Shown in pieces: positions 8,263-17,609 of a stretch of DNA of 64,000 bases. Each line of letters starts with the position of its first letter. The first letter of the stretch is position 1. The position numbers were made by a program, and so were the translations under genes. The notes under the pieces are model-generated. The model saw nothing but the letters and a program-made list of their open reading frames with translations, searched no databases and was not told the DNA's origin. Source of the DNA: Streptomyces lydicus (GTDB lineage Bacteria; Actinomycetota; Actinomycetes; Streptomycetales; Streptomycetaceae); contig NZ_CP017157.1 in assembly GCF_001729485.1 (NCBI RefSeq), positions 2,170,001-2,234,000 of the forward strand, in the 5' to 3' direction.

Positions 8263-10890
8263 TCAGCCCCGTTTGAGTCGTGCGGAGGTGTGCCGGGTCG
8301 GTTCGGCGGTCGTGGGGTCCTCCGGCCAGGGGTGCTTGGGGTAGCGGCCGCGCAGTTCCGCGCGTACGGACCGGTATCCGTCCCGCCAGAACGACGCGAG
8401 GTCGGCCGTGACGGCGGCGGGGCGTCCGGCCGGCGAGAGGAGGTGTACGAGCACCGGCACCCGCCCGTCAGCCACCCGTGGCGACTCGTGCCAGCCGAAC
8501 AGCTCTTGCAGCTTCACGGCGAGTACGGGCTGCTCACCCCCGTAGTCCACGCGTATGCGCGAACCGCTGGGGACCTCGATGCGTTCCGGGGCCAGCGCGT
8601 CGAAGTGGGCCGCGTCACCGGTCGCCCATGGCAGCAGCCGGTTCAGGGCCTGGCCCGCGTCGATCCGCTCGAGGTCGGCCCGGCGCCGCGCCCGTCCGAG
8701 TTCGACGCCCAGCCAGTCCCAGGCGTGCGCCAGCAGCGCCGAGTCCGACACGTCGGGCCAGGGCGCGCCCACCTCCCGGTGCACGAACGCCATCCGTTGC
8801 CGCAGTGCCTGCGCGGCGGGCGACCATCTCAGGAGGCCGAGGCCCTCCCGTCGCAGCCCCGACAGCACCGCCTCCCGCAGGAGCTCCGGGTCGGGCGCGG
8901 CCAGCGGCCGGGACGCCAGTTCGATCGCGCCCAGCCGGGTCACCGTCCGGGCCACCACCTCGCCGTCCGACCACCCCACCTCCTCGCCGGAGGAGTACAA
9001 GGCCCGTGCCGCCGCACACACCGTCTCCTCGTCGATCACCGCCGCCAGCCGCACCCGCGCCGACGCCGACGCCACCGGACGGTCCGCCACCGCGACCGCC
9101 AGCCATGCGGCGTCCCGCAGCCGGGAACCGTCCCCGGCCTGCGGTCCGGCGCCCGGCCCGCCCCCTGCCAGCTCCGCACCCGTCCCCGACGCCATCAGAT
9201 AGCTCCCGGCGCCCCGGGCCCGCGCCACCCGCTCCGGGAACGCCAACGCGGCGACCAGCCCGGCGACCACGTCATCGGACGCCCCCGTATGCGCCCCGGC
9301 GGCGCCTGTCCTCGCGTCCGAACGCGCGCTCCCACCGGCACCCGCGCTCCCGCTCGCGCCCGGCGCCACGCCCGGCTCCGCGCCCACCGACGCCAGCCGT
9401 CGCGCTTCCTGCCGCCACCTGGCGGCATAGCCGTCGCCACCCCGGCGCGCGGTGCGCCAAGCGGCCGCCAGATCGTCCCCGTAGGCGCGCGGCGGCTCCT
9501 CGCTCAGCAGGGCGACCACTTCCGCGGCCCGCTTCACCCCGACCTCCGCCGCGCCGTCCACCAGGGCGCGCGCGAGCCGGGGATGCACGCCCATCCGTGC
9601 CATCCGGGACCCGCGCTGTGTCGCCCGGCCGTCCCCGTCCACCGCGCCGATCGCCGTCAGCACCTCCCGGGCGGCGGCCAGCGCACCGGCCGGCGGCGGG
9701 TCGAGCAGCGCCAGGCCGGTCGCCGCCGGATCGCCCCAGCAGGCCGTCTGCAGCGCGAACGCGGTCAGATCGGCCACCTTGATCTCCGGTTCGGGGAAGG
9801 CCGGCAGCCGGGCGTCCTCGCCCTCCGCCCAGCACCGGTAGACCACACCCGGTGCTTCCCGCCCCGCCCGTCCGGCCCGTTGGCGGGCGGCCGCCCGGGA
9901 AGCCCGTACGGTCGTCAGCGCGCTGAGCCCCCGCGCATGATCCGTCCGAGGGACCCGCGCCAGCCCGCTGTCCACCACCACCCGCACGCCCGGCACCGTC
10001 AGACTCGACTCCGCCACCGACGTCGCCAGCACCACCCTGCGGACGCCGTCCCCGCCCGCCAGCACCGCGTCCTGCACCTCGGCAGGTGCCCGCCCGTGCA
10101 CCTGCAGTACCTCGGCGTCCACCCCCGCCAGCTGCCCGGCGACCCGCCCGATCTCCCCGACACCGGGCAGGAAACACAGCACGTCACCCGATTGCTCCCG
10201 CAGCGCCCGCCGGACCACGCCCGCCACATGCGTCAGCAGCGCCGGATCCACCCGCAGCCCGTGTGCGGGCCGCACCGGCCGCTCCGGGGGCGCCCACACC
10301 ACGTCCACCGGGTGCGACACGCCCACCGCCTCGACCACCTGCGCGGCCCCCTCGGAGCCGCCCAGCAGACGGGCCCACCCCTGGGCGTCCGTCGTCGCCG
10401 ACGCGGCCACCAGCCGCAGCTCCGGCCGCAGCGTTTCCCGTACGTCCAGCAGGAACGCCGCACATGTATCGGCGTCCAGATGCCGTTCGTGGCACTCGTC
10501 GAGCACCACCACATCGACCCCGGCCAGCTCCGGGTCCCGCTGGAGCCGCTGCAGCAGCACACCGGTGGTCACCACCTCGACGGCCGTACGCGGCCCCGCC
10601 CGCCGCTCGCCGCGCACCGTGAAGCCCACCTGCTCGCCGGTCTTCCCGCCCAGCAGCCAGGCCATCCGCCGCGCCGCAGCGCGGGCCGCGATCCGACGCG
10701 GCTCGGCGACCAGTACCCGCCGCAGCGGCCCGGTGCCGGTCAGGCCCGCCAGTTCCAGCGGCACCAGCGTCGTCTTGCCCGTGCCCGGCGGGGCGCACAG
10801 CACCGCCGTACCGGCCCCGTCGAGGGCTTCGCGGAGCGCGGGCAGCGCGGTACGGACGGGCAGCTGGGCGAGGGCGTCACGGGCGATCAC
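8263..10890 (-). CDS. hrpB: ATP-dependent RNA helicase HrpB
   Basis: The 875-aa DEAH/RHA-type helicase has Walker A APPGTGKTT (residues 33-41), a DECH Walker B at 131-134, SAT (motif III) near 164-166, and motif VI QRAGRAGRE in the second RecA fold, followed by the HA2 and HrpB C-terminal regions. Length and order match the HrpB family (E. coli about 810 aa). Its cellular substrate is not established. The start is GTG at 10890, inferred because a damage-type promoter on the minus strand (TTGTCAGTG-N8-CACACT) ends 6 nt before it, giving a leaderless mRNA. That would place hrpB in the same proposed regulon as uvrB and uvrC. A 1260-aa antisense frame over this gene is a GC artefact. Confidence 0.93.
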   Translation of the reverse strand: MIARDALAQLPVRTALPALREALDGAGTAVLCAPPGTGKTTLVPLELAGLTGTGPLRRVLVAEPRRIAARAAARRMAWLLGGKTGEQVGFTVRGERRAGPRTAVEVVTTGVLLQRLQRDPELAGVDVVVLDECHERHLDADTCAAFLLDVRETLRPELRLVAASATTDAQGWARLLGGSEGAAQVVEAVGVSHPVDVVWAPPERPVRPAHGLRVDPALLTHVAGVVRRALREQSGDVLCFLPGVGEIGRVAGQLAGVDAEVLQVHGRAPAEVQDAVLAGGDGVRRVVLATSVAESSLTVPGVRVVVDSGLARVPRTDHARGLSALTTVRASRAAARQRAGRAGREAPGVVYRCWAEGEDARLPAFPEPEIKVADLTAFALQTACWGDPAATGLALLDPPPAGALAAAREVLTAIGAVDGDGRATQRGSRMARMGVHPRLARALVDGAAEVGVKRAAEVVALLSEEPPRAYGDDLAAAWRTARRGGDGYAARWRQEARRLASVGAEPGVAPGASGSAGAGGSARSDARTGAAGAHTGASDDVVAGLVAALAFPERVARARGAGSYLMASGTGAELAGGGPGAGPQAGDGSRLRDAAWLAVAVADRPVASASARVRLAAVIDEETVCAAARALYSSGEEVGWSDGEVVARTVTRLGAIELASRPLAAPDPELLREAVLSGLRREGLGLLRWSPAAQALRQRMAFVHREVGAPWPDVSDSALLAHAWDWLGVELGRARRRADLERIDAGQALNRLLPWATGDAAHFDALAPERIEVPSGSRIRVDYGGEQPVLAVKLQELFGWHESPRVADGRVPVLVHLLSPAGRPAAVTADLASFWRDGYRSVRAELRGRYPKHPWPEDPTTAEPTRHTSARLKRG

Positions 10891-10896
10891 GACCCC

Positions 10897-10919
10897 AGTG
10901 TGCCGCCCGCCACTGACAA
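10897..10919 (-). promoter_or_regulatory. RecA-NDp/PafBC-type promoter of hrpB
   Basis: Read on the minus strand: TTGTCAGTG, 8 nt, then CACACT (expected TAnnnT, so one mismatch), then 6 nt to the GTG start. The 9-bp upstream block is perfect. Confidence 0.65.
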
Positions 10920-11000
10920 TGGACCGCCACGCACGACCGCACCGGGCTGCCGTCCCGCGCCGCCCGTCGGAGCCGCGTTCCGGTCAGCGCTCCGCTCGGG

Positions 11001-11822
11001 TCAGTGCTCCGCCTGGCACACGAAGATCGCCGTACCGGGGATCAGATGCCCCCGCAGCGGCGACCAGCCGCCCCACTCCTGGGTGTTCCAGTCCGGCCAC
11101 TCGGGCTCGACGAGATCCACCAGCCGGAACCCGGCCGCGACGACGTCCCGCACCCGGTCACCCAGCGTCCGGTGGTGCTCGACGTACACCGCGCGGCCGG
11201 TGTCGTCCTGTTCCACGTACGGCGTCCGGTCGAAATACGAGGCCGCCACCGACAGCCCCTCGGGCCCCGGCTCGTCGGGGAAGGCCCAGCGGATCGGGTG
11301 GGTGACGGAGAAGACGAATCGGCCGCCCGGCCGCAGTACGCGGTGCACCTCGCGCAGCACCCGCACCGGGTCCGCGACGAACGGCAGCGCGCCGTACGCG
11401 GAACACGCGAGGTCGAAGCTGCCGTCGCGGAACGGCAGCGCCCCGGCGTCCGCCTCCACCAGCTCGGTCGCGTCGCCCGGCGTTCCGTCGGCGATCCGCA
11501 GCGCGTGCTGCAGCTGCCGGTGGGAGAGGTCGAGCGCCACCGGGAGCGCGCCCTGGGCGGCCAGCCAGCGGGAGCACTGCGCCGCGCCGGCGCCGATCTC
11601 CAGGATCCGCCGTCCCTTCAGCTCGGCGGCCGGCCCCAGTAGCGCGGCGTCGGCCTCGTCCAGTCCTTCGGGGCCCCAGACGAACCGGTCGTCCCCGAGG
11701 AACGCCCCGTGCTCGGTCTGGTACTCGTCCGCGTTTCGGTCCCACCAGCCCCGGTTGGCGTGGCTGCTCTCGGTGTCCGAAGCGTCACGGCGGGTCGCCT
11801 CGGGCTCGTGGTCTTGGTTCAT
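11001..11822 (-). CDS. Class I SAM-dependent methyltransferase
   Basis: The 273-aa protein is a Rossmann-fold methyltransferase. Motif I is ILEIGAGAAQCSRWL, the acidic residue after strand 2 is in VALDLSHRQL, and motif IV-like FDLACSAYGALPFV and VLRPGGRFVFSVTHP follow, as in UbiE/COQ5-like (Methyltransf_11) enzymes. The substrate cannot be told. The N-terminal NRGWWDRNADEYQ is a common actinobacterial variant. The frame is open to 11918, but the ATG at 11822 fits the family length better. It is read divergently from rpsA, sharing the 375-bp intergenic region. Confidence 0.85.
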   Translation of the reverse strand: MNQDHEPEATRRDASDTESSHANRGWWDRNADEYQTEHGAFLGDDRFVWGPEGLDEADAALLGPAAELKGRRILEIGAGAAQCSRWLAAQGALPVALDLSHRQLQHALRIADGTPGDATELVEADAGALPFRDGSFDLACSAYGALPFVADPVRVLREVHRVLRPGGRFVFSVTHPIRWAFPDEPGPEGLSVAASYFDRTPYVEQDDTGRAVYVEHHRTLGDRVRDVVAAGFRLVDLVEPEWPDWNTQEWGGWSPLRGHLIPGTAIFVCQAEH

Positions 11823-11945
11823 CGCGCCTGTCGTCGTAGTCTTCGCTCTGCTTGTCGCTGCAGGGACTGTGAGGCCGTTCGACCTCGCGGAACACCGCGT
11901 GTGCCGGATATGGGGCAATCTGCCCCCGGTATGCGCGTTCGCGCA

Positions 11946-11974
11946 TTGACCGTGTCCGGCTGCCCCCGTATGCT
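11946..11974 (+). promoter_or_regulatory. Sigma-70 (HrdB)-type promoter of rpsA
   Basis: TTGACC (11946-11951), 17-bp spacer, TATGCT (11969-11974): a near-consensus housekeeping promoter. It lies about 220 bp before the rpsA start and implies a long 5' leader, common for ribosomal protein genes. The rest of 11823-12197 shows no other feature. Confidence 0.75.
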
Positions 11975-12197
11975 ACAAGTTGCGCTGCGGGCTTGCGCGC
12001 CTCAGACGGAGCAGGCCGCGCTCGCATCTGTATGTACCCCTCGGTTTTGAGGCGTTTCGGACGGTTCCGAGTGCTACGGCATTCATGGGCTTCCGGAGAG
12101 AGCGTCTCTGACACTGTCCGGCTTATGCAGAGGCGATACGGGCTCTCGGCGTAGCAGTACCTACGACTTCAATGTCCGTACCGGAGCCCTTTCCCAC

Positions 12198-13715
12198 ATG
12201 ACGAGCAGCACCGAGACCACCGCCACCACCCCGCAGGTTGCGGTCAACGACATCGGTAACGAGGAAGCTTTCCTCGCCGCGATCGACGAGACGATCAAGT
12301 ACTTCAACGACGGCGACATCGTCGACGGCGTCATCGTGAAGGTCGACCGGGACGAGGTCCTGCTCGACATCGGTTACAAGACCGAAGGCGTCATCCCGAG
12401 CCGTGAGCTCTCGATCAAGCACGACGTCGACCCCAATGAGGTCGTCGCCGTCGGTGACGAGATCGAAGCCCTTGTTCTCCAGAAGGAGGACAAGGAAGGC
12501 CGCCTGATCCTCTCGAAGAAGCGCGCCCAGTACGAGCGTGCCTGGGGCACCATCGAGAAGATCAAGGAAGAGGACGGCATCGTCACCGGTACCGTCATCG
12601 AGGTCGTCAAGGGTGGTCTCATCCTCGACATCGGCCTCCGTGGCTTCCTCCCGGCCTCCCTGGTCGAGATGCGCCGCGTCCGCGACCTTCAGCCCTACGT
12701 GGGCAAGGAGCTCGAGGCCAAGATCATCGAGCTGGACAAGAACCGCAACAACGTGGTCCTGTCCCGCCGTGCCTGGCTGGAGCAGACCCAGAGCGAGGTC
12801 CGCCAGACCTTCCTCACCACCCTGCAGAAGGGTCAGGTGCGCTCCGGCGTCGTCTCCTCCATCGTCAACTTCGGTGCCTTCGTGGACCTGGGTGGCGTCG
12901 ACGGTCTCGTCCACGTCTCCGAGCTGTCCTGGAAGCACATCGACCACCCGTCCGAGGTTGTCGAGGTCGGCCAGGAGGTCACGGTCGAGGTCCTGGACGT
13001 CGACATGGACCGCGAGCGCGTGTCCCTGTCGCTCAAGGCGACCCAGGAAGACCCGTGGCAGCAGTTCGCCCGGACCCACCAGATCGGTCAGGTCGTCCCG
13101 GGTAAGGTCACCAAGCTCGTTCCCTTCGGTGCGTTCGTGCGCGTCGACGAGGGCATCGAGGGTCTGGTCCACATCTCCGAGCTGGCCGAGCGCCACGTCG
13201 AGATCCCGGAGCAGGTTGTCCAGGTCAACGACGAGATCTTCGTCAAGGTCATCGACATCGACCTCGAGCGTCGCCGGATCTCGCTGTCGCTGAAGCAGGC
13301 CAACGAGTCCTTCGGCGCCGACCCGTCGGCCGTCGAGTTCGACCCGACCCTGTACGGCATGGCCGCGTCCTACGACGACCAGGGCAACTACATCTACCCC
13401 GAGGGCTTCGACCCCGAGACCAACGACTGGCTCGAGGGCTACGAGACCCAGCGCGAGGCGTGGGAGAACCAGTACGCCGAGGCGCAGCAGCGCTTCGAGC
13501 AGCACCAGGCTCAGGTCATCAAGTCCCGCGAGGCCGACGAGCAGGCTGCGGCCGAGGGCGCTGCGGCGCCGGCGGCGCAGGGTGGCGGCCAGGCTGGCGG
13601 CGGCCAGACCGGCGGCGGCTCCTACTCCTCGGAGTCGGCGGACAACTCCGGCGCCCTGGCGTCGGACGAGGCCCTCGCCGCGCTCCGCGAGAAGCTGGCC
13701 GGCGGCCAGAGCTGA
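12198..13715 (+). CDS. rpsA: 30S ribosomal protein S1
   Basis: The 505-aa protein has four S1 RNA-binding repeats (about residues 36-105, 123-188, 209-277 and 294-363), each with the GxVxxxxxFGAFVDL...GLVHxSEL pattern in the later copies. It helps recruit mRNA to the 30S subunit. Four repeats instead of the six in E. coli is normal for actinobacteria. An acidic C-terminal extension (380-470) leads into a Gly/Gln/Ala-rich tail. Codon use is less extreme than in neighbours (more GTT, GGT, TCC), as expected for a highly expressed gene. It has its own promoter and terminator. Confidence 0.98.
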   Translation: MTSSTETTATTPQVAVNDIGNEEAFLAAIDETIKYFNDGDIVDGVIVKVDRDEVLLDIGYKTEGVIPSRELSIKHDVDPNEVVAVGDEIEALVLQKEDKEGRLILSKKRAQYERAWGTIEKIKEEDGIVTGTVIEVVKGGLILDIGLRGFLPASLVEMRRVRDLQPYVGKELEAKIIELDKNRNNVVLSRRAWLEQTQSEVRQTFLTTLQKGQVRSGVVSSIVNFGAFVDLGGVDGLVHVSELSWKHIDHPSEVVEVGQEVTVEVLDVDMDRERVSLSLKATQEDPWQQFARTHQIGQVVPGKVTKLVPFGAFVRVDEGIEGLVHISELAERHVEIPEQVVQVNDEIFVKVIDIDLERRRISLSLKQANESFGADPSAVEFDPTLYGMAASYDDQGNYIYPEGFDPETNDWLEGYETQREAWENQYAEAQQRFEQHQAQVIKSREADEQAAAEGAAAPAAQGGGQAGGGQTGGGSYSSESADNSGALASDEALAALREKLAGGQS

Positions 13716-13772
13716 GCTCGCACCGACTGACGGCGACCCGCCGCTAGGCACCGGTCGCAGCAGCCGATAGAC

Positions 13773-13806
13773 GAAGGCCCGTTCCCCTCAGGGGGAGCGG
13801 GCCTTC
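13773..13806 (+). terminator. rpsA terminator
   Basis: A 15-bp stem, GAAGGCCCGTTCCCC against GGGGAGCGGGCCTTC with one G-U pair, has a short loop and lies 58 bp after the rpsA stop. Confidence 0.85.
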
Positions 13807-14162
13807 GCCGTGTCCTGGCCGCGCCTTCCTAGGCGTCGATCGGGATCCGCGCCGTTCAGGTGCGGCCCGTAGCCGCCCCGCGCCGTGAGTGCGGTGGCCG
13901 TCGGCGAGCCGGGTCCTTTCATCGGGCTTCGCGGTGGTGAGCGCGCCGTTGAGCTGTCTCGCTGTCGATACGTCGATATCGCGGACGGCCGAGCCGGTAG
14001 GGAGGGCGATAGCGGCGGCCGAAGCCCCTGACGGTGCGGGCGGCTGTGGCCGATGTGGCCAGGGGTGAATCTGTGGCGCGCGTCAAGGAAGCGAACTTCG
14101 CTCCTGCGTAGAGGAGTTGGTGGGTCGGGGGAGTGGCTGCGGGGGCGGCGAGAAGTGTGCGC

Positions 14163-14182
14163 GGGGGGGGGGGGGGGGGGGG
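14163..14182 (+). repeat. Uninterrupted run of 20 G
   Basis: A homopolymer of 20 G residues sits 111 bp upstream of the PAC2 gene start. The stretch 13807-14293 otherwise holds no gene I can support; the open frames across it are proline/arginine-rich artefacts. Confidence 0.9.
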
Positions 14183-14293
14183 CGGTGCGGCCGGGCGGGA
14201 GATGTCCGGAAGGTGCGGGGCGGGTCCGGCGGCCGGGAATGCCTGTGGGTGAGCATGCGTTGGCGTTCATGAGAACGAGGAGGAGCGGTCACT

Positions 14294-15247
14294 GTGTTGG
14301 ATCCCCAGAGTTTGTACACATGGGAGCCGAGCGGGCTCGCGGAGGTCGAGGCGTTGGCCTCCAGGGACTCCGCCGGCCTCGTGCTGCTGTACCACTTCGA
14401 CGGGTACATCGACGCCGGCGAGACCGGCGACCAGATCGTGCAGCGGCTGGTCGACGGCCTGCCCAACAAGGTCGTCGCACGCTTCGACCACGACCGCCTC
14501 GTCGACTACCGTGCCCGCCGGCCGCTGCTCACCTTCGAGCGCAACCGCTGGACCGCGTACGAAACCCCGAGCATCGAGCTGCGGCTGATGCGGGACACCA
14601 CCGACGCGCCGTTCCTGCTGCTCTCCGGCCCCGAACCGGACGTCGAGTGGGAGCGCTTCGCGGCAGCCGTGAAGGAGATCGTCGAGCGGCTCGGTGTGCG
14701 CCTGTCGGTCAACTTTCACGGCATCCCCATGGGTGTCCCGCACACCCGTCCCGTGGGCATCACCCCGCACGGCAACCGCACCGACCTGATGCCGGGGCAC
14801 GCCAGTTTCTTCGACGAGGCCCAGGTGCCCGGCAGCGCGGAGTCCCTCATCGAGTTCCGGCTGGCCGAGGCCGGGCACGACGTGCTCGGTGTGGCCGCGC
14901 ACGTGCCGCACTACATCGCCCGGTCCGCCTACCCTGATGCCGCGCTGACGGCTCTGGAGGCGGTGACGGCGGCGACCGGCCTGGTACTGCCGGGCGCGGC
15001 GCACTCGCTGCGTACGGAGGCGCTGCGGACGCAGGAGGAGATCGAGCGGCAGATCTCGGAGGGCGACGAGGAGATGGTCGCCCTGGTCAGCGGGCTTGAG
15101 CATCAGTACGACGCGGTGGCCGGCGCGGAGTCGCGGGGCAACCTTGTGGCCGAGCCGGTGGAACTCCCGTCGGCCGACGAGCTCGGCAGGGAATTCGAGC
15201 GGTTCCTGGCGGAGCGAGAGAGCGACGGTGGCGGGGGCGGCAGCTGA
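14294..15247 (+). CDS. PAC2 family protein
   Basis: The 317-aa protein matches the PAC2 (proteasome assembly chaperone 2-like) family found widely in actinobacteria. Conserved stretches include [16 protein letters not shown] (near 33-47), the [15 protein letters not shown] motif (near 138-152) and [11 protein letters not shown] (near 200-210). A direct role in proteasome assembly in Streptomyces is not established; the name rests on fold similarity. The start is GTG at 14294 after GAGGAG. Its neighbours, coaE and rpsA, are in their usual Streptomyces positions. The C-terminus is Gly-rich. Confidence 0.9.
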   Translation: MLDPQSLYTWEPSGLAEVEALASRDSAGLVLLYHFDGYIDAGETGDQIVQRLVDGLPNKVVARFDHDRLVDYRARRPLLTFERNRWTAYETPSIELRLMRDTTDAPFLLLSGPEPDVEWERFAAAVKEIVERLGVRLSVNFHGIPMGVPHTRPVGITPHGNRTDLMPGHASFFDEAQVPGSAESLIEFRLAEAGHDVLGVAAHVPHYIARSAYPDAALTALEAVTAATGLVLPGAAHSLRTEALRTQEEIERQISEGDEEMVALVSGLEHQYDAVAGAESRGNLVAEPVELPSADELGREFERFLAERESDGGGGGS

Positions 15248-15298
15248 ACCCGGCTGAATCGGTCGTCCGCCGGCCGCCCCGGGGCGCCGGTGCACCGT

Positions 15299-15304
15299 AT
15301 AGCG
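15299..15304 (+). promoter_or_regulatory. Possible -10 element for leaderless coaE
   Basis: TATAGC/TAGCGT overlaps here, and the coaE ATG begins 6-8 nt later without a ribosome site between, as in leaderless genes. No convincing -35. Confidence 0.4.
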
Positions 15305-15311
15305 TGGGCGC

Positions 15312-15902
15312 ATGGTGAAGGTGGGGCTGACCGGCGGAATCGGCGCGGGCAAGAGTGAGGTTTCGCGATTGCTGGCGTCGTACGGCGCGGTCGTCGTGGA
15401 CGCGGACAAGATCGCACGCGAGGTCGTCGAGCCGGGTACGCCCGGACTGGCCGCCGTGGTCGAGGAGTTCGGGGAGGGCGTGCTCACCCCGGACGGCACG
15501 CTGGACCGGCCGAAGCTGGGCGGCATCGTCTTCAACGACCCCGAGAAACTCCAGGCGCTCAACGCGATCGTGCATCCACTGGTGGGTGCCCGCTCGGCCG
15601 AACTCGAGGCGTCGGCCGGGGCGGACGCCGTGGTGGTCCACGATGTACCGCTGCTGACGGAGAACGGCCTGGCGCCGCTGTACGACACGGTGGTCGTGGT
15701 CGACGCCGCGCCACAGACGCAGCTCGACCGGCTGGTGCGACTGCGCGGCATGGCGGAGGACGAGGCGAAGTCCCGGATGGCGGCTCAGGCGACGCGCGAG
15801 CAGCGGCTGGCGATCGCCGACCTCGTCATCGACAACGACGGGCCGCTGGAGGCCCTCGAGCCGCAGGTCCGCGCGGTATGGGAGCGGCTGCGGGGCGAAT
15901 GA
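15312..15902 (+). CDS. coaE: Dephospho-CoA kinase
   Basis: The 196-aa P-loop kinase phosphorylates the 3'-hydroxyl of dephospho-CoA, the last step of coenzyme A synthesis. Walker A is [13 protein letters not shown] (residues 5-17), DADKIAREV (31-39) is the family's substrate-binding motif, and the lid region carries RLVRLRGM. The length is that of the minimal enzyme, without the DUF2062- or UPF0157-type extensions seen in some actinobacteria. It probably has a leaderless mRNA. The cupin gene overlaps or directly follows its end. Confidence 0.96.
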   Translation: MVKVGLTGGIGAGKSEVSRLLASYGAVVVDADKIAREVVEPGTPGLAAVVEEFGEGVLTPDGTLDRPKLGGIVFNDPEKLQALNAIVHPLVGARSAELEASAGADAVVVHDVPLLTENGLAPLYDTVVVVDAAPQTQLDRLVRLRGMAEDEAKSRMAAQATREQRLAIADLVIDNDGPLEALEPQVRAVWERLRGE

Positions 15903-15925
15903 GCCCGGACGGTAGCCTCGCCGCC

Positions 15926-16399
15926 ATGACTGCTGCTTCCGATGCCTCTTCCGCCTCTGCCGTGACTACGGCCACCGCTGCCCCAGCGGCTACGGGTTCC
16001 GCTGCCACCCCCGCCTCCTCCTCGGGCGACGCGTCCCCGGTATCCCTTCCCGCGTCGTTCGTGGTGAACATCCCGGGCATCGCGGACGCCGATCTGGAGC
16101 CGGAGCCCCTGGACCCGTCGCAGATCGTCTCGGGGGAGCCGGTGGTGACGGGCAAGGTGTTGTGGGAGTGCCCGGACGGTCGTCAGATACGCGGCATCTG
16201 GCAGATCACGCCCGGGGTGGTCACCGACACCGAGGCCAACGAGCTGTTCGTGGTCGTGAGCGGCCGTGCCACGATCGAGGTCGAGGGCGGCTCGGTGCTC
16301 GAAGTGGGCCCCGGCGACGCCTGCATCCTGCGCGAGGGCGATCACACGCGGTGGACCGTTCACGAGACGCTGCGCAAGGCGTACCACATCAGCCTGTAG
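15926..16399 (+). CDS. Cupin (EutQ/DUF861-like) domain protein
   Basis: The 157-aa protein has a low-complexity Ala/Ser/Thr N-terminus (about 1-40) and a single cupin barrel (about 85-157). The motif GIWQITPGVVTDTEANELFVV and GPGDACILREGDHTRW match the Cupin_3 (DUF861) type. The metal-binding His set is incomplete, so enzymatic activity is doubtful. The start is uncertain: ATG 15926 is chosen, but an in-frame ATG at 15899 overlaps the coaE stop (ATGA) and another lies at 15878. Probably co-transcribed with coaE. Function unknown. Confidence 0.8.
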   Translation: MTAASDASSASAVTTATAAPAATGSAATPASSSGDASPVSLPASFVVNIPGIADADLEPEPLDPSQIVSGEPVVTGKVLWECPDGRQIRGIWQITPGVVTDTEANELFVVVSGRATIEVEGGSVLEVGPGDACILREGDHTRWTVHETLRKAYHISL

Positions 16400-16763
16400 C
16401 GCGGGTGGGTGGTGGGTGGGTGGTGGGGGGGCTCGGCTCCCCTGGGGCCCTCCCCCCCCGCCCACCCACCGCCTCCACCTCCATCTTCACGTTCGCCCAG
16501 CCCGTCTTGCCCCCTCTCGCCCCTCTCGTCCAACTCGGCGCCTCATCGGCTCGGGCAGGGCTTCGTCGGCCGACGGCGGACAGTCCGCCGGGCGTCGGTT
16601 CATGGGGTCGCGTGCCGGGCCCGGTTGAGGCTGCGCCTGCCGGGGAATGCCGCGACCGAAGGGTTTGTTGTGGCCCCAGGTAACGCCGTACGACGGTCCG
16701 TCGCTGACGCATGCCCCGATGGCTGTGGCCGGCAGATGTGACGGGGACCGAGAGGAGCAGGCC
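16400..16763. other. Gene-free stretch with G-tract
   Basis: No gene is supportable here. The start (16404-16431) is a G-rich run with at least five G3 tracts on the + strand, able in principle to form a quadruplex in the cupin 3' end. A pyrimidine-rich stretch (about 16436-16545) follows. Confidence 0.5.
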
Positions 16764-17156
16764 GTGCCCGAAAGCAGCCCCGAGACGCACGTCATCGACT
16801 TCCGCGCCGCGGAGCAGCTGTTGGCAGCCCGCGATCCGCGCGGTGCGATCCAGCTGCTGGACTCGGTCATCACCGCACACCCCGAGAACACCGCGGCCCG
16901 GCTGCTCCGCGCGCGTGCCTTCTTCCTGGCCGCCCAACTACGTCCCGCTGAACTCGAATTCCAGATCGTGCTGGAGCGTGAGCCCGACAACGCCTTCGCA
17001 CACTTCGCGCTGGGCCGCACCCTGGAGCGTGCCAACCGGCCCGAGGAAGCGCTGCGCCACTTCCGGCTGGCGGCGGCGCTCGAACCGCGGCCGGAGTTCA
17101 TTCAGGCCGCGCGCTTCGCCCGCGATGACGCAGACGACGGCGAACAGCAGCCCTGA
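16764..17156 (+). CDS. Small tetratricopeptide repeat protein
   Basis: The 130-aa protein contains about three helical TPR-like units (about residues 14-47, 48-81 and 82-115), with the typical W/L-G-A-P spacing in ENTAARLLRARAFF and DNAFAHFALGRTLERANRPEEALRHFR. TPR proteins act as protein-binding scaffolds; the partner is unknown. I chose GTG 16764 because GAGAGGAG sits 8 bp upstream; the frame is open further (ATG 16647), but that extension lacks codon bias. Confidence 0.85.
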   Translation: MPESSPETHVIDFRAAEQLLAARDPRGAIQLLDSVITAHPENTAARLLRARAFFLAAQLRPAELEFQIVLEREPDNAFAHFALGRTLERANRPEEALRHFRLAAALEPRPEFIQAARFARDDADDGEQQP

Positions 17157-17225
17157 GACCGCCTCTGCGGTCCGCGCCGCTGTGCCCCGGCCCGCCCCTC
17201 GCGCCACAGCCCGGTGTCCTGTCCA

Positions 17226-17549
17226 CTACGGTCGCCCGGTGCCGTGTCCGCGGCCGGTGTTCTTGCGTATGCCGTACGCCTCGTTCCGGCCTCGGTCGGG
17301 TGTGTACGGCGGAATTTTCCTGCCGGGCTGGTAGTGCGGCCCCTGGTGGATATGGCGGATCACCAGAGCCAGGTCCGTGGCCGCCACCATGGCCAGCGCG
17401 GCACAGGCCGCTGCCCATTCCGGCCGCCCGACGTTCACGAAGGCCACGGCCCCGGCCACGGCCCACAGCAGGCCCCACAGCGCCAGCCCGCAGCGGATTC
17501 TCAGCGGGCTGCGCGCGTGAACAGGCTCGTCTCCCGTACGCATCGGCAC
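17226..17549 (-). CDS. DUF6343-like small membrane protein
   Basis: The 107-aa protein carries RTGDEPVHARSPLRIRCGL at its N-terminus, two hydrophobic segments (about 20-40 and 45-63), and the ending VIRHIHQGPHYQPGRKIPPY. This pattern matches small Streptomyces proteins annotated DUF6343, of unknown function. The conserved HIxQGPHxQPGRxIPPY tail faces the same side as the N-terminus if both segments cross the membrane. It lies 60 bp downstream of nothing on its own strand but follows the UvrD-like gene's upstream direction; operon membership is unclear. Confidence 0.75.
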   Translation of the reverse strand: MPMRTGDEPVHARSPLRIRCGLALWGLLWAVAGAVAFVNVGRPEWAAACAALAMVAATDLALVIRHIHQGPHYQPGRKIPPYTPDRGRNEAYGIRKNTGRGHGTGRP

Positions 17550-17609
17550 CCATCTCCTCCCTCCAGCATCCTCCCCGGTGACCAGGCAGTCACCAGTTCG
17601 CTGGGTCTT

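Noticed and set aside
8167..11949. 1260-aa plus-strand open frame
   Set aside because: It is antisense to hrpB and the methyltransferase, which have clear motifs; the translation is Arg/Pro/Gly-rich with no domain, a usual artefact of GC-rich DNA.
12123..13751. 542-aa minus-strand open frame
   Set aside because: Antisense to rpsA; the repetitive Asp/Val/Leu translation mirrors the S1 repeats.
13788..14270. 160-aa minus-strand open frame between rpsA and the PAC2 gene
   Set aside because: Pro/Arg/Ser-rich, spans the rpsA terminator and the G run, and has no ribosome site.
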